64,000 nucleotides of DNA from Variovorax boronicumulans (GTDB taxonomy: Bacteria; Pseudomonadota; Gammaproteobacteria; Burkholderiales; Burkholderiaceae_C): positions 295,140 through 359,139 of the forward strand of contig NZ_JAUSSG010000009.1 of NCBI RefSeq assembly GCF_030812215.1. Reading direction: 5' to 3'. Numbering within the stretch: the first letter of the stretch is position 1; each line of letters opens with the position of its first letter. The notes below the pieces were generated by a model, which worked only from the letters and a program-made list of their open reading frames with translations, searched no databases and was not told the origin of the DNA. Shown here piece after piece: positions 35,881 through 45,736 of the stretch. The position numbers were made by a program, and so were the translations under genes.

Positions 35881-36909
35881 ATGGATTTGCAGATCGCCCT
35901 GTTGCTGGGGCAGGACGGCATCGTCAACGGTGCCGTCTATGGATTGATGGCGCTCGCCCTCGTGCTGGTGTTCTCGGTCACGCGCGTCATCTTCATTCCC
36001 CAGGGTGAGTTCGTCGCCTTCGGGGCCCTCTCGATGGCGATGCTGCAGGCCGGCCGCGTGCCGGCCACGCTGTGGCTCTTGATCGCGCTCGCGGTGATGG
36101 TGCTCGTGGTCGAGCTCTGGCGCTGGAAGCGCGGCGCGGTGGTCGACTGGGCCTCGGCGCTCGCCTGGTGCGTGGTACTGCCGCTGGCCGCTGCCGCGCT
36201 GGTGCTGCTGCTCAAGCCGACCTCGATGGCGGGGCAGACGTTCGCCACGCTCATCCTCATCATGCCGCTCGGCCCGCTGCTCTACCGCCTGGCCTACCGC
36301 CCGCTGGCGGATGCCAACGTGCTGATGCTCCTGATCGTCTCGGTCGCGCTGCATGGCGTGCTGGTCGGCCTGGGCCTGCTGTTCTTCGGCGCCGAGGGTT
36401 CTCGCACCACGCCGTTCTCCGATGCGCGCTTCGACATCGGCGGCATCCCGGTCAGCGGGCAATCGCTGGTGGTCGTCGGGGTCACGCTGCTGCTGGTGAT
36501 CGCGATGTTCCTGTTCTTCGGGCGCTCGATGGTCGGCAAGGCATTGCGCGCGACCGCCATCAACCGCGTCGGCGCACGGCTCTCGGGCATTCCGACGGAG
36601 CTGTCGGGCGACCTGAGCTTCGCGCTCGCGGCGCTCATCGGCGCGGTGTCGGGCTTGCTGATTGCCCCCATCACCACCGTGTACTACGACACCGGCTTCC
36701 TCATTGGCCTGAAGGGCTTCGTCGCCGCCATCGTCGGCGGGCTCGCAAGCTATCCGCTGGCGCTGGTCGGCGCGCTGCTGGTCGGGCAGCTCGAAGCCTT
36801 CGCGTCTTTCTGGGCCAGCCCGTTCAAGGAAGTGCTGGTCTTCACCCTGATCATTCCCGTGCTGTGGTGGCGTTCGCTGCGCAGCCATCATGTGGAGGAC
36901 GAGGAATGA
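35881..36909 (+). CDS. ABC transporter permease, LivH type
   Basis: 342 aa with eight to nine hydrophobic segments; begins MDLQIALLLGQDGIVNGAVYG and carries the LivH EAA-like loop (RSMVGKALRATAINRVGARLSGI near 215-237). Forms the membrane pore with the next protein. Its stop overlaps the fusion gene start (ATGA at 36906). Confidence 0.93.
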   Translation: MDLQIALLLGQDGIVNGAVYGLMALALVLVFSVTRVIFIPQGEFVAFGALSMAMLQAGRVPATLWLLIALAVMVLVVELWRWKRGAVVDWASALAWCVVLPLAAAALVLLLKPTSMAGQTFATLILIMPLGPLLYRLAYRPLADANVLMLLIVSVALHGVLVGLGLLFFGAEGSRTTPFSDARFDIGGIPVSGQSLVVVGVTLLLVIAMFLFFGRSMVGKALRATAINRVGARLSGIPTELSGDLSFALAALIGAVSGLLIAPITTVYYDTGFLIGLKGFVAAIVGGLASYPLALVGALLVGQLEAFASFWASPFKEVLVFTLIIPVLWWRSLRSHHVEDEE

Positions 36910-38812
36910 GCCCGTCTTCGAACCCCGTCGCGGTGAATGCGCCGCCTGCCGGCAAGCCGCTGGTCACGCCGCGCCAGCTCACGCTGGTCTTCGTCGTCGC
37001 GCTCGCGCTGGCCTGGGGCTTCCTGCCCGAGTTCACCGTGTCCGTGCTCAGCAATATCGGGCTCTATGCGCTGGTCGCGGCCGGCCTCGTGATGCTCACC
37101 GGCGTGGGCGGCATGACCTCGTTCGGCCAGGCCGCGTTCGTCGGCATGGGTGCGTACGCCACGGCGTGGATCTGCACATCGCCAACGGCCGCCGCATGGC
37201 TGGGCGGCGCGGTCAGCCCTGCGCTGCTGCCGTGGGCCGGCCTCGCGCTGGGCCTCGTCTTCACCTTCGCGCTCGCCTGGGCGCTCGGTGCGGTCACGCT
37301 CAAGCTGCAGGGCCACTACCTGCCGCTGTGCACCATCGCCTGGGGCCTGAGTCTCTACTACCTGTTCGGCAACATGGAGTTCCTGGGCGGGCAGACCGGC
37401 ATCACGGGCGTGCCGCCGCTGGTGGTCGCAGGTGTTTCGCTCGCCACGCCGCGTGCGCTCGGCGTGGTGATCTGGGCCGTGCTGCTGCTCGCGCTGTGGG
37501 CCATGCACAACCTGCTCGATTCGCGCGAAGGCCGCGCCATCCGCGCGCTCAAGGGCGGCCGGCTCATGGCCGAGTCGATGGGCGTCGACACGGCGCGCCA
37601 CCGCATCAAACTCTTCGTGCTGGCCGCGCTGCTCGCGGCGGTGTCGGGTTGGCTCTATGCGCACCTGCAGCGCTTCGTGAACCCGACGCCCTTCAACCTG
37701 AACATCGGCATCGAGCTCCTGTTCATGGCGGTGGTCGGCGGCGCGGGGCACCTGTGGGGCGCGGTGGTCGGTGCGGCGCTCATCACGCTGCTGAAGGAAA
37801 AGCTGCAGGACGTGCTGCCCGCGCTGCTGGGCACGAGCGGCAACTTCGAAGTGATCGTGTTCGGCCTCTTGATGCTCTTCGTGCTGCAGCGCTTCGCGGA
37901 CGGGCTCTGGCCCACGCTCTCGCGGCTCGCGAGCCGCTGGGTGCGCAACGATGCGCGGAAGGAAACGGCTGCCGCATCGAAGACCGCGCCTGCGCAACCC
38001 GTGCAACTCGCACAACGCACGCTGCCCGCATCGGGCGAACTGCTGCTCGAAGCCAGCGACGTGAGCAAGCGTTTCGGCGGCCTCGTCGCCAACAACGCGA
38101 TCTCGATGACGCTGAAGGCCGGCGAGATCCACGCGCTGATCGGCCCGAACGGGGCCGGCAAGAGCACCTTCTTCAACATGATCTCGGGCGTGGACGATCC
38201 GACTTCGGGCGTGGTGCGGCTCTCCGGCCAGTCGATGGCAACGAAGCCCTCGCGTGCCTTTGCCGCACTCGGCCTGGGCCGCACCTTCCAGCATGTGCGC
38301 CTGCTCGGGCAGCGCAGCGTGGTCGAGAACGTCGCGCTCGGCGCTCACCTGCGTGCCAGGCGCGGCTGGCTCGCCGCGATGCTGCGGCTGGACCGCGCCG
38401 AAGAAGCCGCGCTGATGGCCGAGGCCCGCCGCCAGATCGAACGCTGCGGTCTCGGCGCGCACGCCGACACGCCGGCCGCATCGCTCTCGCTCGGCCAGCA
38501 GCGCGTGGTGGAAATCGCGCGCGCCCTCGCCGGCCAGCCTTCGGTGCTGCTGCTCGACGAACCCGCCGCAGGCCTGCGCCACCTGGAAAAGCGCGCCCTC
38601 TCCGTCCTGCTGAGCCAGCTGCGCGCCGAGGGCCTGGGCATCCTCGTGGTGGAACACGACATGGAATTCGTGATGAACCTCGCCGACCGCATCACGGTGC
38701 TCGAGTTCGGCACCGTCATCGCCACCGGCACACCGGCCGAGGTGCAGGCCAACCCGCGCGTCCTGGAAGCCTATCTGGGCGGCGCCGACGACGAACTGCT
38801 GGAAGACGCACG

Positions 38813-38816
<4 letters not shown>
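36906..38816 (+). CDS. ABC transporter permease-ATPase fusion (LivM-LivG)
   Basis: 636 aa. Residues about 20-340 are a LivM permease (GVGGMTSFGQAAFVGMGAY near 66-84, cytoplasmic loop EGRAIRALKGGRLMAESMGVD near 208-228). A charged, Ala/Pro/Gln linker spans about 341-378. Residues about 380-636 are a LivG ATPase with Walker A GPNGAGKST at 413-421, signature LSLGQQR and Walker B VLLLDEPAAGL. LivM and LivG are usually separate; no stop or frameshift interrupts the frame. The next gene encodes the second ATPase, so the complex would hold one fused and one free ATPase. Confidence 0.92.
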
Positions 38817-39562
<746 letters not shown>

Positions 39563-39585
39563 ACCCCAGACGCTCAAGGACTTTC

Positions 39586-41637
39586 ATGACCACCCTTCAA
39601 AGCTACATCGCCGGCCGCTGGATCGGCAAAGAGGGCGCGCAGCAACTGCGCAGCGCCGTCAACGGCAAGCCCGTGGCCAGCACGCACGCCGAGGCCATCG
39701 ACTTCGCCGAAGCGCTGCAGTACGCACGCCGCACCGGCATCCCCGCGCTCATGAAGCTCGACTTCCAGCAGCGCGCCGAGCGCCTGAAGGCGCTGGCCAA
39801 GTACCTCGCAGCGAACAAGGAAACGCTCTACGCCGTCTCGGCCCACACGGGCGCCACGCGCGCCGACAGCTGGATCGACATCGAGGGCGGCGCCGGCACG
39901 CTGAGCGCCTACGCCGGCATCGGCTCCAACGAGCTGCCCTCGGGCAACCTGGTGCACGAAGGCCCGGCCTTCCCGCTCGGCAAGAAGGGCGGCTTCGCGG
40001 GCACGCACATCCTGGTGCCGCGCGGCGGCGTGGCGGTGCACATCAACGCCTTCAACTTTCCGGTGTGGGGCCTGCTCGAGAAGTTCGCGCCCAGCTTTCT
40101 CGCGGGCATGCCGTGCATCGGCAAGCCGGCTTCGGCCACCAGCTACCTCACCGAGGCGGCGGTGCGGCTCATCGTGCAGTCGGGCATCCTCCCCGAGGGC
40201 AGCCTGCAACTGGTGATCGGCGGCACGGGCGACCTGCTCGACCGCCTCGAAGGGCCGGACGTGGTCACCTTCACCGGCTCGGCCGACACCGCCGCCAAGC
40301 TGCGCGTGCATCCGAACATCGTGCGCCAGTCGATCCCGTTCAACGCCGAGGCCGACTCGCTCAACTGCGCGATCCTCGCGCCCGACGTGACGCCCGACGA
40401 CGAGGAGTTCGATCTCTTCGTGAAGGAAGTGGCACGCGAGATGACGACCAAGGCCGGCCAGAAGTGCACGGCCATCCGCCGCGCGATCGTGCCGCGCCAG
40501 CACCTCGATGCGGTGGCCGAGCGCCTGCGCGCGCGGCTGGCCAAGACCGTCATCGGCGATCCGTCGCACGAAGAGGTGCGCATGGGCGCCCTCGCCTCGC
40601 ATGCGCAACAGGCCGACGTGGCCGAGCGCGTGGCCACGCTGCTGCAGGGCGCCGAGCTGGTCTACGGCGAGCGCGACGGCTTCTCGCCCGTGGGCGACGG
40701 CGTGAGCGAAGGCGCCTTCTTCGCGCCCACGCTGCTCCTGAGCCGCAAGCCCCTCGAACACGATGCGGCGCACGACGTCGAGGCCTTCGGCCCCGTCAGC
40801 ACGCTCATGCCCTATGACGGCATCGACGAAGCGCTGGCCCTGGCCGCACGCGGCCGCGGCAGCCTCGTCGGCACGCTGGTCACGCGCGATCCGGCCGTCG
40901 CAGCCAAGGCCATTCCGGTCGCTGCCGCATGGCACGGGCGCCTCCTGGTGCTCGACCGCGAAGCCGCCACAGAATCGACCGGCCACGGCTCGCCGCTGCC
41001 GCAACTCAAGCACGGCGGCCCCGGCCGCGCGGGCGGCGGCGAAGAGCTCGGCGGCCTGCGCGCCGTGAAGCACTACCTGCAGCGCGCCGCGGTGCAGGGC
41101 TCGCCCACGATGCTGGCCGCGATCACCGGCGAGCACGTGCGCGGCGCGGCCGTGCGCGAGAGCGAGGTGCATCCCTTCCGCAGCTATTTCGAGGACCTGC
41201 GCATCGGCGACTCGCTGCTCACCCACCGCCGCACCGTCGGCGAGGCCGACATCGTGGCCTTCGGCGGCATCTCGGGCGACTATTTCTACATGCACTTCGA
41301 CGAGGTCGCGGCGAAGGAGTCGCCCTTCGGCAGGCGCATCGCGCACGGCTACTTCGTGCTGTCGGCGGCCGCGGGCCTGTTCGTCTCGCCCGCACCCGGC
41401 CCGGTGCTCGCCAACTACGGCCTGGACACGCTGCGTTTCGTCAAGCCCGTGGGCATCGGCGACACCATCCGCGCGCGCCTGACCTGCAAGCGCAAGATCG
41501 ATCGCAACAAGAAGGACGCAAGCGGCCAGGGCCAGGGCGTGGTGGCGTGGGACGTGGAGGTGACGAACCAGGATGGCGACGTGGTCGCCAGCTACGATAT
41601 CCTGACCCTCGTCTCCAAGAAACCGGAAACCACCTGA
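39586..41637 (+). CDS. paaZ: Bifunctional oxepin-CoA hydrolase/semialdehyde dehydrogenase PaaZ
   Basis: 683 aa, matching E. coli PaaZ (681). N-terminal aldehyde dehydrogenase domain with catalytic C294 (AGQKCTAIRR) and C-terminal MaoC hydratase domain with D565 and H570 (GDYFYMHFDE). It opens oxepin-CoA and oxidises the resulting semialdehyde to 3-oxo-5,6-dehydrosuberyl-CoA using NADP. Its stop shares a base with the next ATG (TGATG). Confidence 0.96.
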   Translation: MTTLQSYIAGRWIGKEGAQQLRSAVNGKPVASTHAEAIDFAEALQYARRTGIPALMKLDFQQRAERLKALAKYLAANKETLYAVSAHTGATRADSWIDIEGGAGTLSAYAGIGSNELPSGNLVHEGPAFPLGKKGGFAGTHILVPRGGVAVHINAFNFPVWGLLEKFAPSFLAGMPCIGKPASATSYLTEAAVRLIVQSGILPEGSLQLVIGGTGDLLDRLEGPDVVTFTGSADTAAKLRVHPNIVRQSIPFNAEADSLNCAILAPDVTPDDEEFDLFVKEVAREMTTKAGQKCTAIRRAIVPRQHLDAVAERLRARLAKTVIGDPSHEEVRMGALASHAQQADVAERVATLLQGAELVYGERDGFSPVGDGVSEGAFFAPTLLLSRKPLEHDAAHDVEAFGPVSTLMPYDGIDEALALAARGRGSLVGTLVTRDPAVAAKAIPVAAAWHGRLLVLDREAATESTGHGSPLPQLKHGGPGRAGGGEELGGLRAVKHYLQRAAVQGSPTMLAAITGEHVRGAAVRESEVHPFRSYFEDLRIGDSLLTHRRTVGEADIVAFGGISGDYFYMHFDEVAAKESPFGRRIAHGYFVLSAAAGLFVSPAPGPVLANYGLDTLRFVKPVGIGDTIRARLTCKRKIDRNKKDASGQGQGVVAWDVEVTNQDGDVVASYDILTLVSKKPETT

Positions 41638-42395
41638 TGTTCGATCTCACGGGAAAAGTCGCGCTCGTCACCGGCGGCAATGGCGGCATTGGCCTCGGCA
41701 TGGCGCAAGGCCTCGCGAAGGCGGGCGCGCGCGTCATCGTCGCGGCGCGCAATGCCGAGAAGTCGGCGGCCGCGGTCCAGGCGCTGAAGGCATTGGGCAG
41801 CGACAGCTTCGCGCTCGAAGTCGATGTGAGCGACGAAGCCTCGGTGCAGAAAGCCTTCGATGACGCGGCCGCGCGCTGCGGCCGGCTCGACATCCTCGTG
41901 AACAACGCCGGCACCACGGTGCGCAAGCCCGTCGACCAGCTCTCGCTGGACGAGTGGAACAAGGTGCTGGGCACCAACCTCACGAGCGCCTTCCTCTGCA
42001 GCCGCGCCGCGCACCCGCACCTCAAGAAGGCGGGCGGCGGCAAGATCATCAACATCGGCTCGATGATGTCGATCTTCGGTGCGCCCTACGCGCCGGCCTA
42101 TGCCGCGAGCAAGGCGGGCATCGTGCAGCTCACCAAGTCGACCGCGCTCTCGTGGGCGGCCGACAACATCCAGGTCAACGCGATCCTGCCCGGCTGGTTC
42201 GAGACCGAACTCACCGACGGCGCGCGCAGCCAGATTCCGGGCCTGTACGACCGCGTGGTGGCCCGCGCCGCCGCCGGCCGCTGGGGCCAGCCGGCCGACA
42301 TCGCCGGCACCGCGGTGTTTCTCGCGAGCCCCGCATCCGACTACGTGACGGGCACGGCCATTCCGGTCGACGGCGGGTTTTCTATCTCTGGCTGA
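41637..42395 (+). CDS. SDR family 3-oxoacyl reductase-like dehydrogenase
   Basis: 252 aa. Glycine motif GGNGGIGLGMA at 13-23, NNAG near 90, catalytic Ser in GSMM, and YAASK (Y-x-x-x-K) near 157-161; C-terminal GTAIPVDGGF. A classical NAD(P)-dependent SDR. Coupled to paaZ (TGATG), so it may act in lower phenylacetate degradation, for example on a hydroxyacyl-CoA, or in a related aromatic side path. No specific substrate can be assigned. Confidence 0.9.
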   Translation: MFDLTGKVALVTGGNGGIGLGMAQGLAKAGARVIVAARNAEKSAAAVQALKALGSDSFALEVDVSDEASVQKAFDDAAARCGRLDILVNNAGTTVRKPVDQLSLDEWNKVLGTNLTSAFLCSRAAHPHLKKAGGGKIINIGSMMSIFGAPYAPAYAASKAGIVQLTKSTALSWAADNIQVNAILPGWFETELTDGARSQIPGLYDRVVARAAAGRWGQPADIAGTAVFLASPASDYVTGTAIPVDGGFSISG

Positions 42396-42425
42396 AGACG
42401 GGCGGCCCGTGTAGATTCGGCCGCC

Positions 42426-42986
42426 ATGCTCTTCTGGTTCCAGATCTTCCTTCTCGTCGCCGGCACCGCCGCGCTGCTCTATGTCTCGCGCGGGCCGCTG
42501 AGCCAGCCCGGCTCGCACGGCTTCTACCGCTTCTTCGCGTGGGAATGCATGCTGGTGCTGATCGTGGTGAACCTGCCGGTGTGGCATGTCGACCCGCTCT
42601 CGTTCACCCAACTGCTCTCCTGCGTGTTCCTGGCGCTGTCGATCTGGCTGCCGATCCACGCGGTGCGGCTGCTCAAGGCGCAGGGCAAGCCCACCGAGGC
42701 GCGCAACGACGACCCTGCCCTCTACGGTTTCGAAAAGACCTCCTCCCTCGTGACCTCGGGCGCCTTCCGCTACATCCGCCACCCGATGTACACCGCGCTG
42801 ATGCTGCTGGCCTGGGGCGCCTTCCTCAAGCAGTTCACCTGGCTCACGCTGGCGCTGGTGCTGGCGGCCACGCTGCTGCTGGTGCTGACGGCGCTGCGCG
42901 ACGAGAAGGAATGCATCGCGCATTTCGGCGACACCTACCGCGACTACATGCGTGGCACGCGGCGCTTCATTCCTTTCGTGCTGTAG
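42426..42986 (+). CDS. Isoprenylcysteine carboxyl methyltransferase-like membrane protein (PEMT/ICMT)
   Basis: 186 aa with about five membrane helices. C-terminal SAM-binding motif RYIRHPMYTALML near 116-128 and EKECIAHFGDTYRDYM near 158-173, typical of the ICMT/PEMT/NnrU group. Methylates a lipid or membrane-near substrate; identity unknown. Lies 30 bases after the SDR gene and overlaps the convergent flavin reductase gene by 20 bases. Confidence 0.85.
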   Translation: MLFWFQIFLLVAGTAALLYVSRGPLSQPGSHGFYRFFAWECMLVLIVVNLPVWHVDPLSFTQLLSCVFLALSIWLPIHAVRLLKAQGKPTEARNDDPALYGFEKTSSLVTSGAFRYIRHPMYTALMLLAWGAFLKQFTWLTLALVLAATLLLVLTALRDEKECIAHFGDTYRDYMRGTRRFIPFVL

Positions 42987-43593
42987 CCGGCCTTAGCGGC
43001 CGCGCATCCACCGCCTCGCCATCGACGATGAAATGCCCGCCCGCCACGTGGTGCAGCGTGCGCAGTTCGTCGTGGCCGGTGAAGTTCCAGCGCCCGTTCT
43101 CGAACACGCGTGCATCGGCCTGCGCGGCAATCACCTCGCCGAGGAAGAGGTCGTAGCGCTGCTGGATCGGCGGCTCGGGCAGCAGCCGGCATTCGAGCCA
43201 GGCCGCGCAGCCTTCGAGCAATGGCGCATCGGTCGCGGTGCCGGCGAAGGTCTCGAGGCCGTAGGCCGCGAACTTGTCGCGCCCCGAGGTCTCGACGATC
43301 TCGCGGCCCGAGCTGTTGCCCAGCGCTTCGGTCAGGTCGAGCTGCGCGCGCACCGGCACCTGCAGCGCGAAGGTGCCCGCGCCTTCGAGCAGCACGCGCG
43401 TCCAGGTGCTCTTGTCGAGCACCACGGCCACCTTGGGCGGATCGAAGTCCAGCGGCATCGCCCATGCGGCCGCCATGATGTTGCGCTGCCCGCCGTGCGC
43501 GGCACTCACGAGGACGGTGGGGCCGTGGTTGAGCAGGCGGTAGGCCTTGGCCAGAGGGACGGGGCGGCGATGCGAAGACGAAGAGGCGTTCAT
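42967..43593 (-). CDS. Flavin reductase family protein (FMN-binding split barrel)
   Basis: 208 aa from the ATG at 43593. Split-barrel flavin-binding features: TVLVSAAHGGQRNIMAAAWAMPLDF near 27-51, VVLDKSTWTRVLLEGAG and ALGNSSGRE. Likely an NAD(P)H:flavin oxidoreductase or flavoprotein of the DIM6/NTAB group. Divergent from the SAM methyltransferase gene. Confidence 0.88.
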   Translation of the reverse strand: MNASSSSHRRPVPLAKAYRLLNHGPTVLVSAAHGGQRNIMAAAWAMPLDFDPPKVAVVLDKSTWTRVLLEGAGTFALQVPVRAQLDLTEALGNSSGREIVETSGRDKFAAYGLETFAGTATDAPLLEGCAAWLECRLLPEPPIQQRYDLFLGEVIAAQADARVFENGRWNFTGHDELRTLHHVAGGHFIVDGEAVDARPLRPATARKE

Positions 43594-43690
43594 GAAGTCG
43601 TCGGAAAATGAAGCAGGAACCGAGGCCGAAGCGGCAGAAGCGTCGCACAAAGCCCGCCCTTCGTCATCCTCCACCCCGGAGCAGCCCTTC

Positions 43691-44620
43691 ATGGACCCCT
43701 CGAAAGCCAGCCGTACCGCCCTCGCCACCTCGCTGATGCGGGCCATCCACACGCGCAGCGACCCCGCGCCGCTGCTGCACGACCCGTGGGGCGATCGCCT
43801 CGTGCCGCAGTCCGTGCAGGCCGACATGCGCGCATCGGCCATGGCGCGGCTGGACCCCGCACTGCGCGCCGGGGCCGATCCGGGCCGGGTGCTGGACGCG
43901 GCGATGCGCGCGAACCCGGCCTATGCCGGCGTCATCCTGCGCAGCCGCTACACCGAGGACATGCTCCAGGCCGCGGTCGGGCGCGGCATCACGCAGTACG
44001 TGCTCGTCGGCGCGGGCTTCGACAGCTTCCTGTGCCGCCGCCCCGCCTGGGCCGAAGGGCTGCAGATCTTCGAGGTGGACCATCCCGCGACGCAGCAGCT
44101 CAAGCGCGAGTGCCTGCAGCACTGCGGCATCGCCGAGCCCGAGAGGGTGCATTTCGTGGCGGCGGACCTGTCCGAGGAAACGCTGCAATCGGCCCTGGCG
44201 CGTTCGCCCTTCCAGCCGGCGCAACCCACCTTCTTCTCGTGGCTCGGCGTCACGGTGTACCTGACGCGCGAGGCCAATCTCGCGACGCTGCGCGCCATCG
44301 CTTCCTCGGCGCCGGCCGGCAGCGAACTGGTCTTCACGTACGTCGACGAAGCGGTGTTCCGCCCCGAAAATCCCGGCAACGAGGCATTCGACAAGCTGCG
44401 CAGCAGCGTGTCTTCCGTCGGGGAGCCTTTTCTCTCGGGCTTCGATCCCGCGACGCTGGCGCCGGTGCTGCTGCAAACCGGCCTTCAACTGATCGAGAAC
44501 CTCGACCGCGAGCAGGCCGTGGTCCGCTACGACCCTGTGGACGCGAACGGCCTTCGGAAGGGCAACGCAGGCTACATGGCGCACGCCCGCGTCGTCAGCG
44601 CTGCGCCGCCTGCCGCCTGA
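43691..44620 (+). CDS. Class I SAM-dependent methyltransferase (TIGR00027/LCM-like)
   Basis: 309 aa from ATG 43691 (GGAG nine bases upstream); an in-frame ATG at 43592 would add 33 low-complexity residues and overlap the divergent flavin reductase start, so the shorter form is preferred. SAM-binding QYVLVGAGFDSFLCRRP, with acidic FEVDHP after the next strand, and SRTALATSLMRAIHTR at the N-terminus are typical of this family, which is related to leucine carboxyl methyltransferases and often linked to secondary metabolism. Overlaps the convergent AraC gene by 26 bases. Confidence 0.85.
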   Translation: MDPSKASRTALATSLMRAIHTRSDPAPLLHDPWGDRLVPQSVQADMRASAMARLDPALRAGADPGRVLDAAMRANPAYAGVILRSRYTEDMLQAAVGRGITQYVLVGAGFDSFLCRRPAWAEGLQIFEVDHPATQQLKRECLQHCGIAEPERVHFVAADLSEETLQSALARSPFQPAQPTFFSWLGVTVYLTREANLATLRAIASSAPAGSELVFTYVDEAVFRPENPGNEAFDKLRSSVSSVGEPFLSGFDPATLAPVLLQTGLQLIENLDREQAVVRYDPVDANGLRKGNAGYMAHARVVSAAPPAA

Positions 44621-45551
44621 ACTCGCTCGGGCTTCCGCCCGTGTGGTCGCGGAACACGCGGCTGAAGTGCGAGAGGTTGCTGAAGCCCGAGGCCAGCGCG
44701 ATGTCGGTGATGGAGCGCGCCGCGTTCGCCGGATCGAGCAGCCCGCGAATGCTGGCCGCGAGCCGCTGGTGGAGGATGTAGCCGGTCAGCGTGTCATCGT
44801 CGCCCGCGAAGGCGCTGTGCAGCAGGCGCTTGCTGCAGCGCAGGGCCTGCGCCATGCCGTCGATCGAAAGCGACGGGTCGTGCAGGTTCTGCGCCACGTA
44901 ATGCTGGATGCGGTCTTTCAGCGCCTCGCGCTGGGTGCGCGGCGTGCTCTGTCCCGCGAGCTCCATCAACGACAGCCGCACCAGCTGGATCAGCAACTCG
45001 CCCGCGCCGCGCGCCGCCGCCTCGCTCATGAAGGGCAGCTCGAGGTACGTGTTGCGCATGGTCTCCAGCGCCACGCGCGAGATGCCGCTGTCGCCGCCGA
45101 TGCGGCGCGCCACGAGGTCGGCGAGCGGCAACGTGGGCGAGGCGACCTGGTCCTTCGGCAACATCACGATCAGGTGGTCGCTGCGCTCGGGGTTCTCCAC
45201 GTGGTAGTCGAGCGTGGTGTCGTAGAGCGTCCATCCGCCCGAACGCACCGCGGCGGCGCGGCCACGCTGCGTGACCTCGGCCGAGCCCTGCCAGGGCGCG
45301 ACGATCTTCAGGTAGGGCGCATCGCTCAGGCGCGCCATCTGCGGGGTGCGCAGCACGCGGTGGCGATTCGCCTCGAGCCGCGTGAGGATCACGTCGCCCG
45401 CATGCGAGGCCGCGATGTGGCCGTCGAAATCGCTGTCGCCGTACAGGTCGGAGCCGAGGCCGCCGAAATGCCGCCACACCCACTCGCACCACTGCGGCCC
45501 GCGCTCCTTCGGCGGGATCGGGTCGGTGGACAGCAGCAGGGACTCGGTCAT
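44595..45551 (-). CDS. AraC family transcriptional regulator
   Basis: 318 aa from ATG 45551 (an ATG at 45578 is possible). N-terminal AraC-binding-like domain (about 15-190) and C-terminal double helix-turn-helix (DGMAQALRCSKRLLHSAF and ITDIALASGFSNLSHFSRVFRD) ending in SPSEFRRQ. Divergent from the second branched-chain-type ABC operon, which is its probable target; the effector may be an aromatic compound, as for the related NitR/CbdS-type regulators. Confidence 0.9.
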   Translation of the reverse strand: MTESLLLSTDPIPPKERGPQWCEWVWRHFGGLGSDLYGDSDFDGHIAASHAGDVILTRLEANRHRVLRTPQMARLSDAPYLKIVAPWQGSAEVTQRGRAAAVRSGGWTLYDTTLDYHVENPERSDHLIVMLPKDQVASPTLPLADLVARRIGGDSGISRVALETMRNTYLELPFMSEAAARGAGELLIQLVRLSLMELAGQSTPRTQREALKDRIQHYVAQNLHDPSLSIDGMAQALRCSKRLLHSAFAGDDDTLTGYILHQRLAASIRGLLDPANAARSITDIALASGFSNLSHFSRVFRDHTGGSPSEFRRQAAQR

Positions 45552-45736
45552 GGGCGGCGGCGACAGATGGCAGCGCATTGTGAAGCGCCGGACGGACCTC
45601 CGGCCTTGCGGGTTAACCACTAGCCGGCTGCACGCTGGGTCAAGTGCTTTGTGCGCGGCGGGCACAGCGCCCGGAGGCCCCCTTTCCTACGATTCCGGCA
45701 GCGGGCGCACACCGACGCCCGGAGGAGACTTTCATC

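Noticed and set aside
36890..38812. Upstream extension of the LivF-type frame into the fusion gene
   Set aside because: The 640-residue extension is out of frame with the permease-ATPase fusion; the true start is the ATGA overlap at 38813.
43592..43690. Longer start for the SAM methyltransferase
   Set aside because: It would overlap the divergent flavin reductase start and adds only low-complexity residues; the ATG at 43691 has its own ribosome site.
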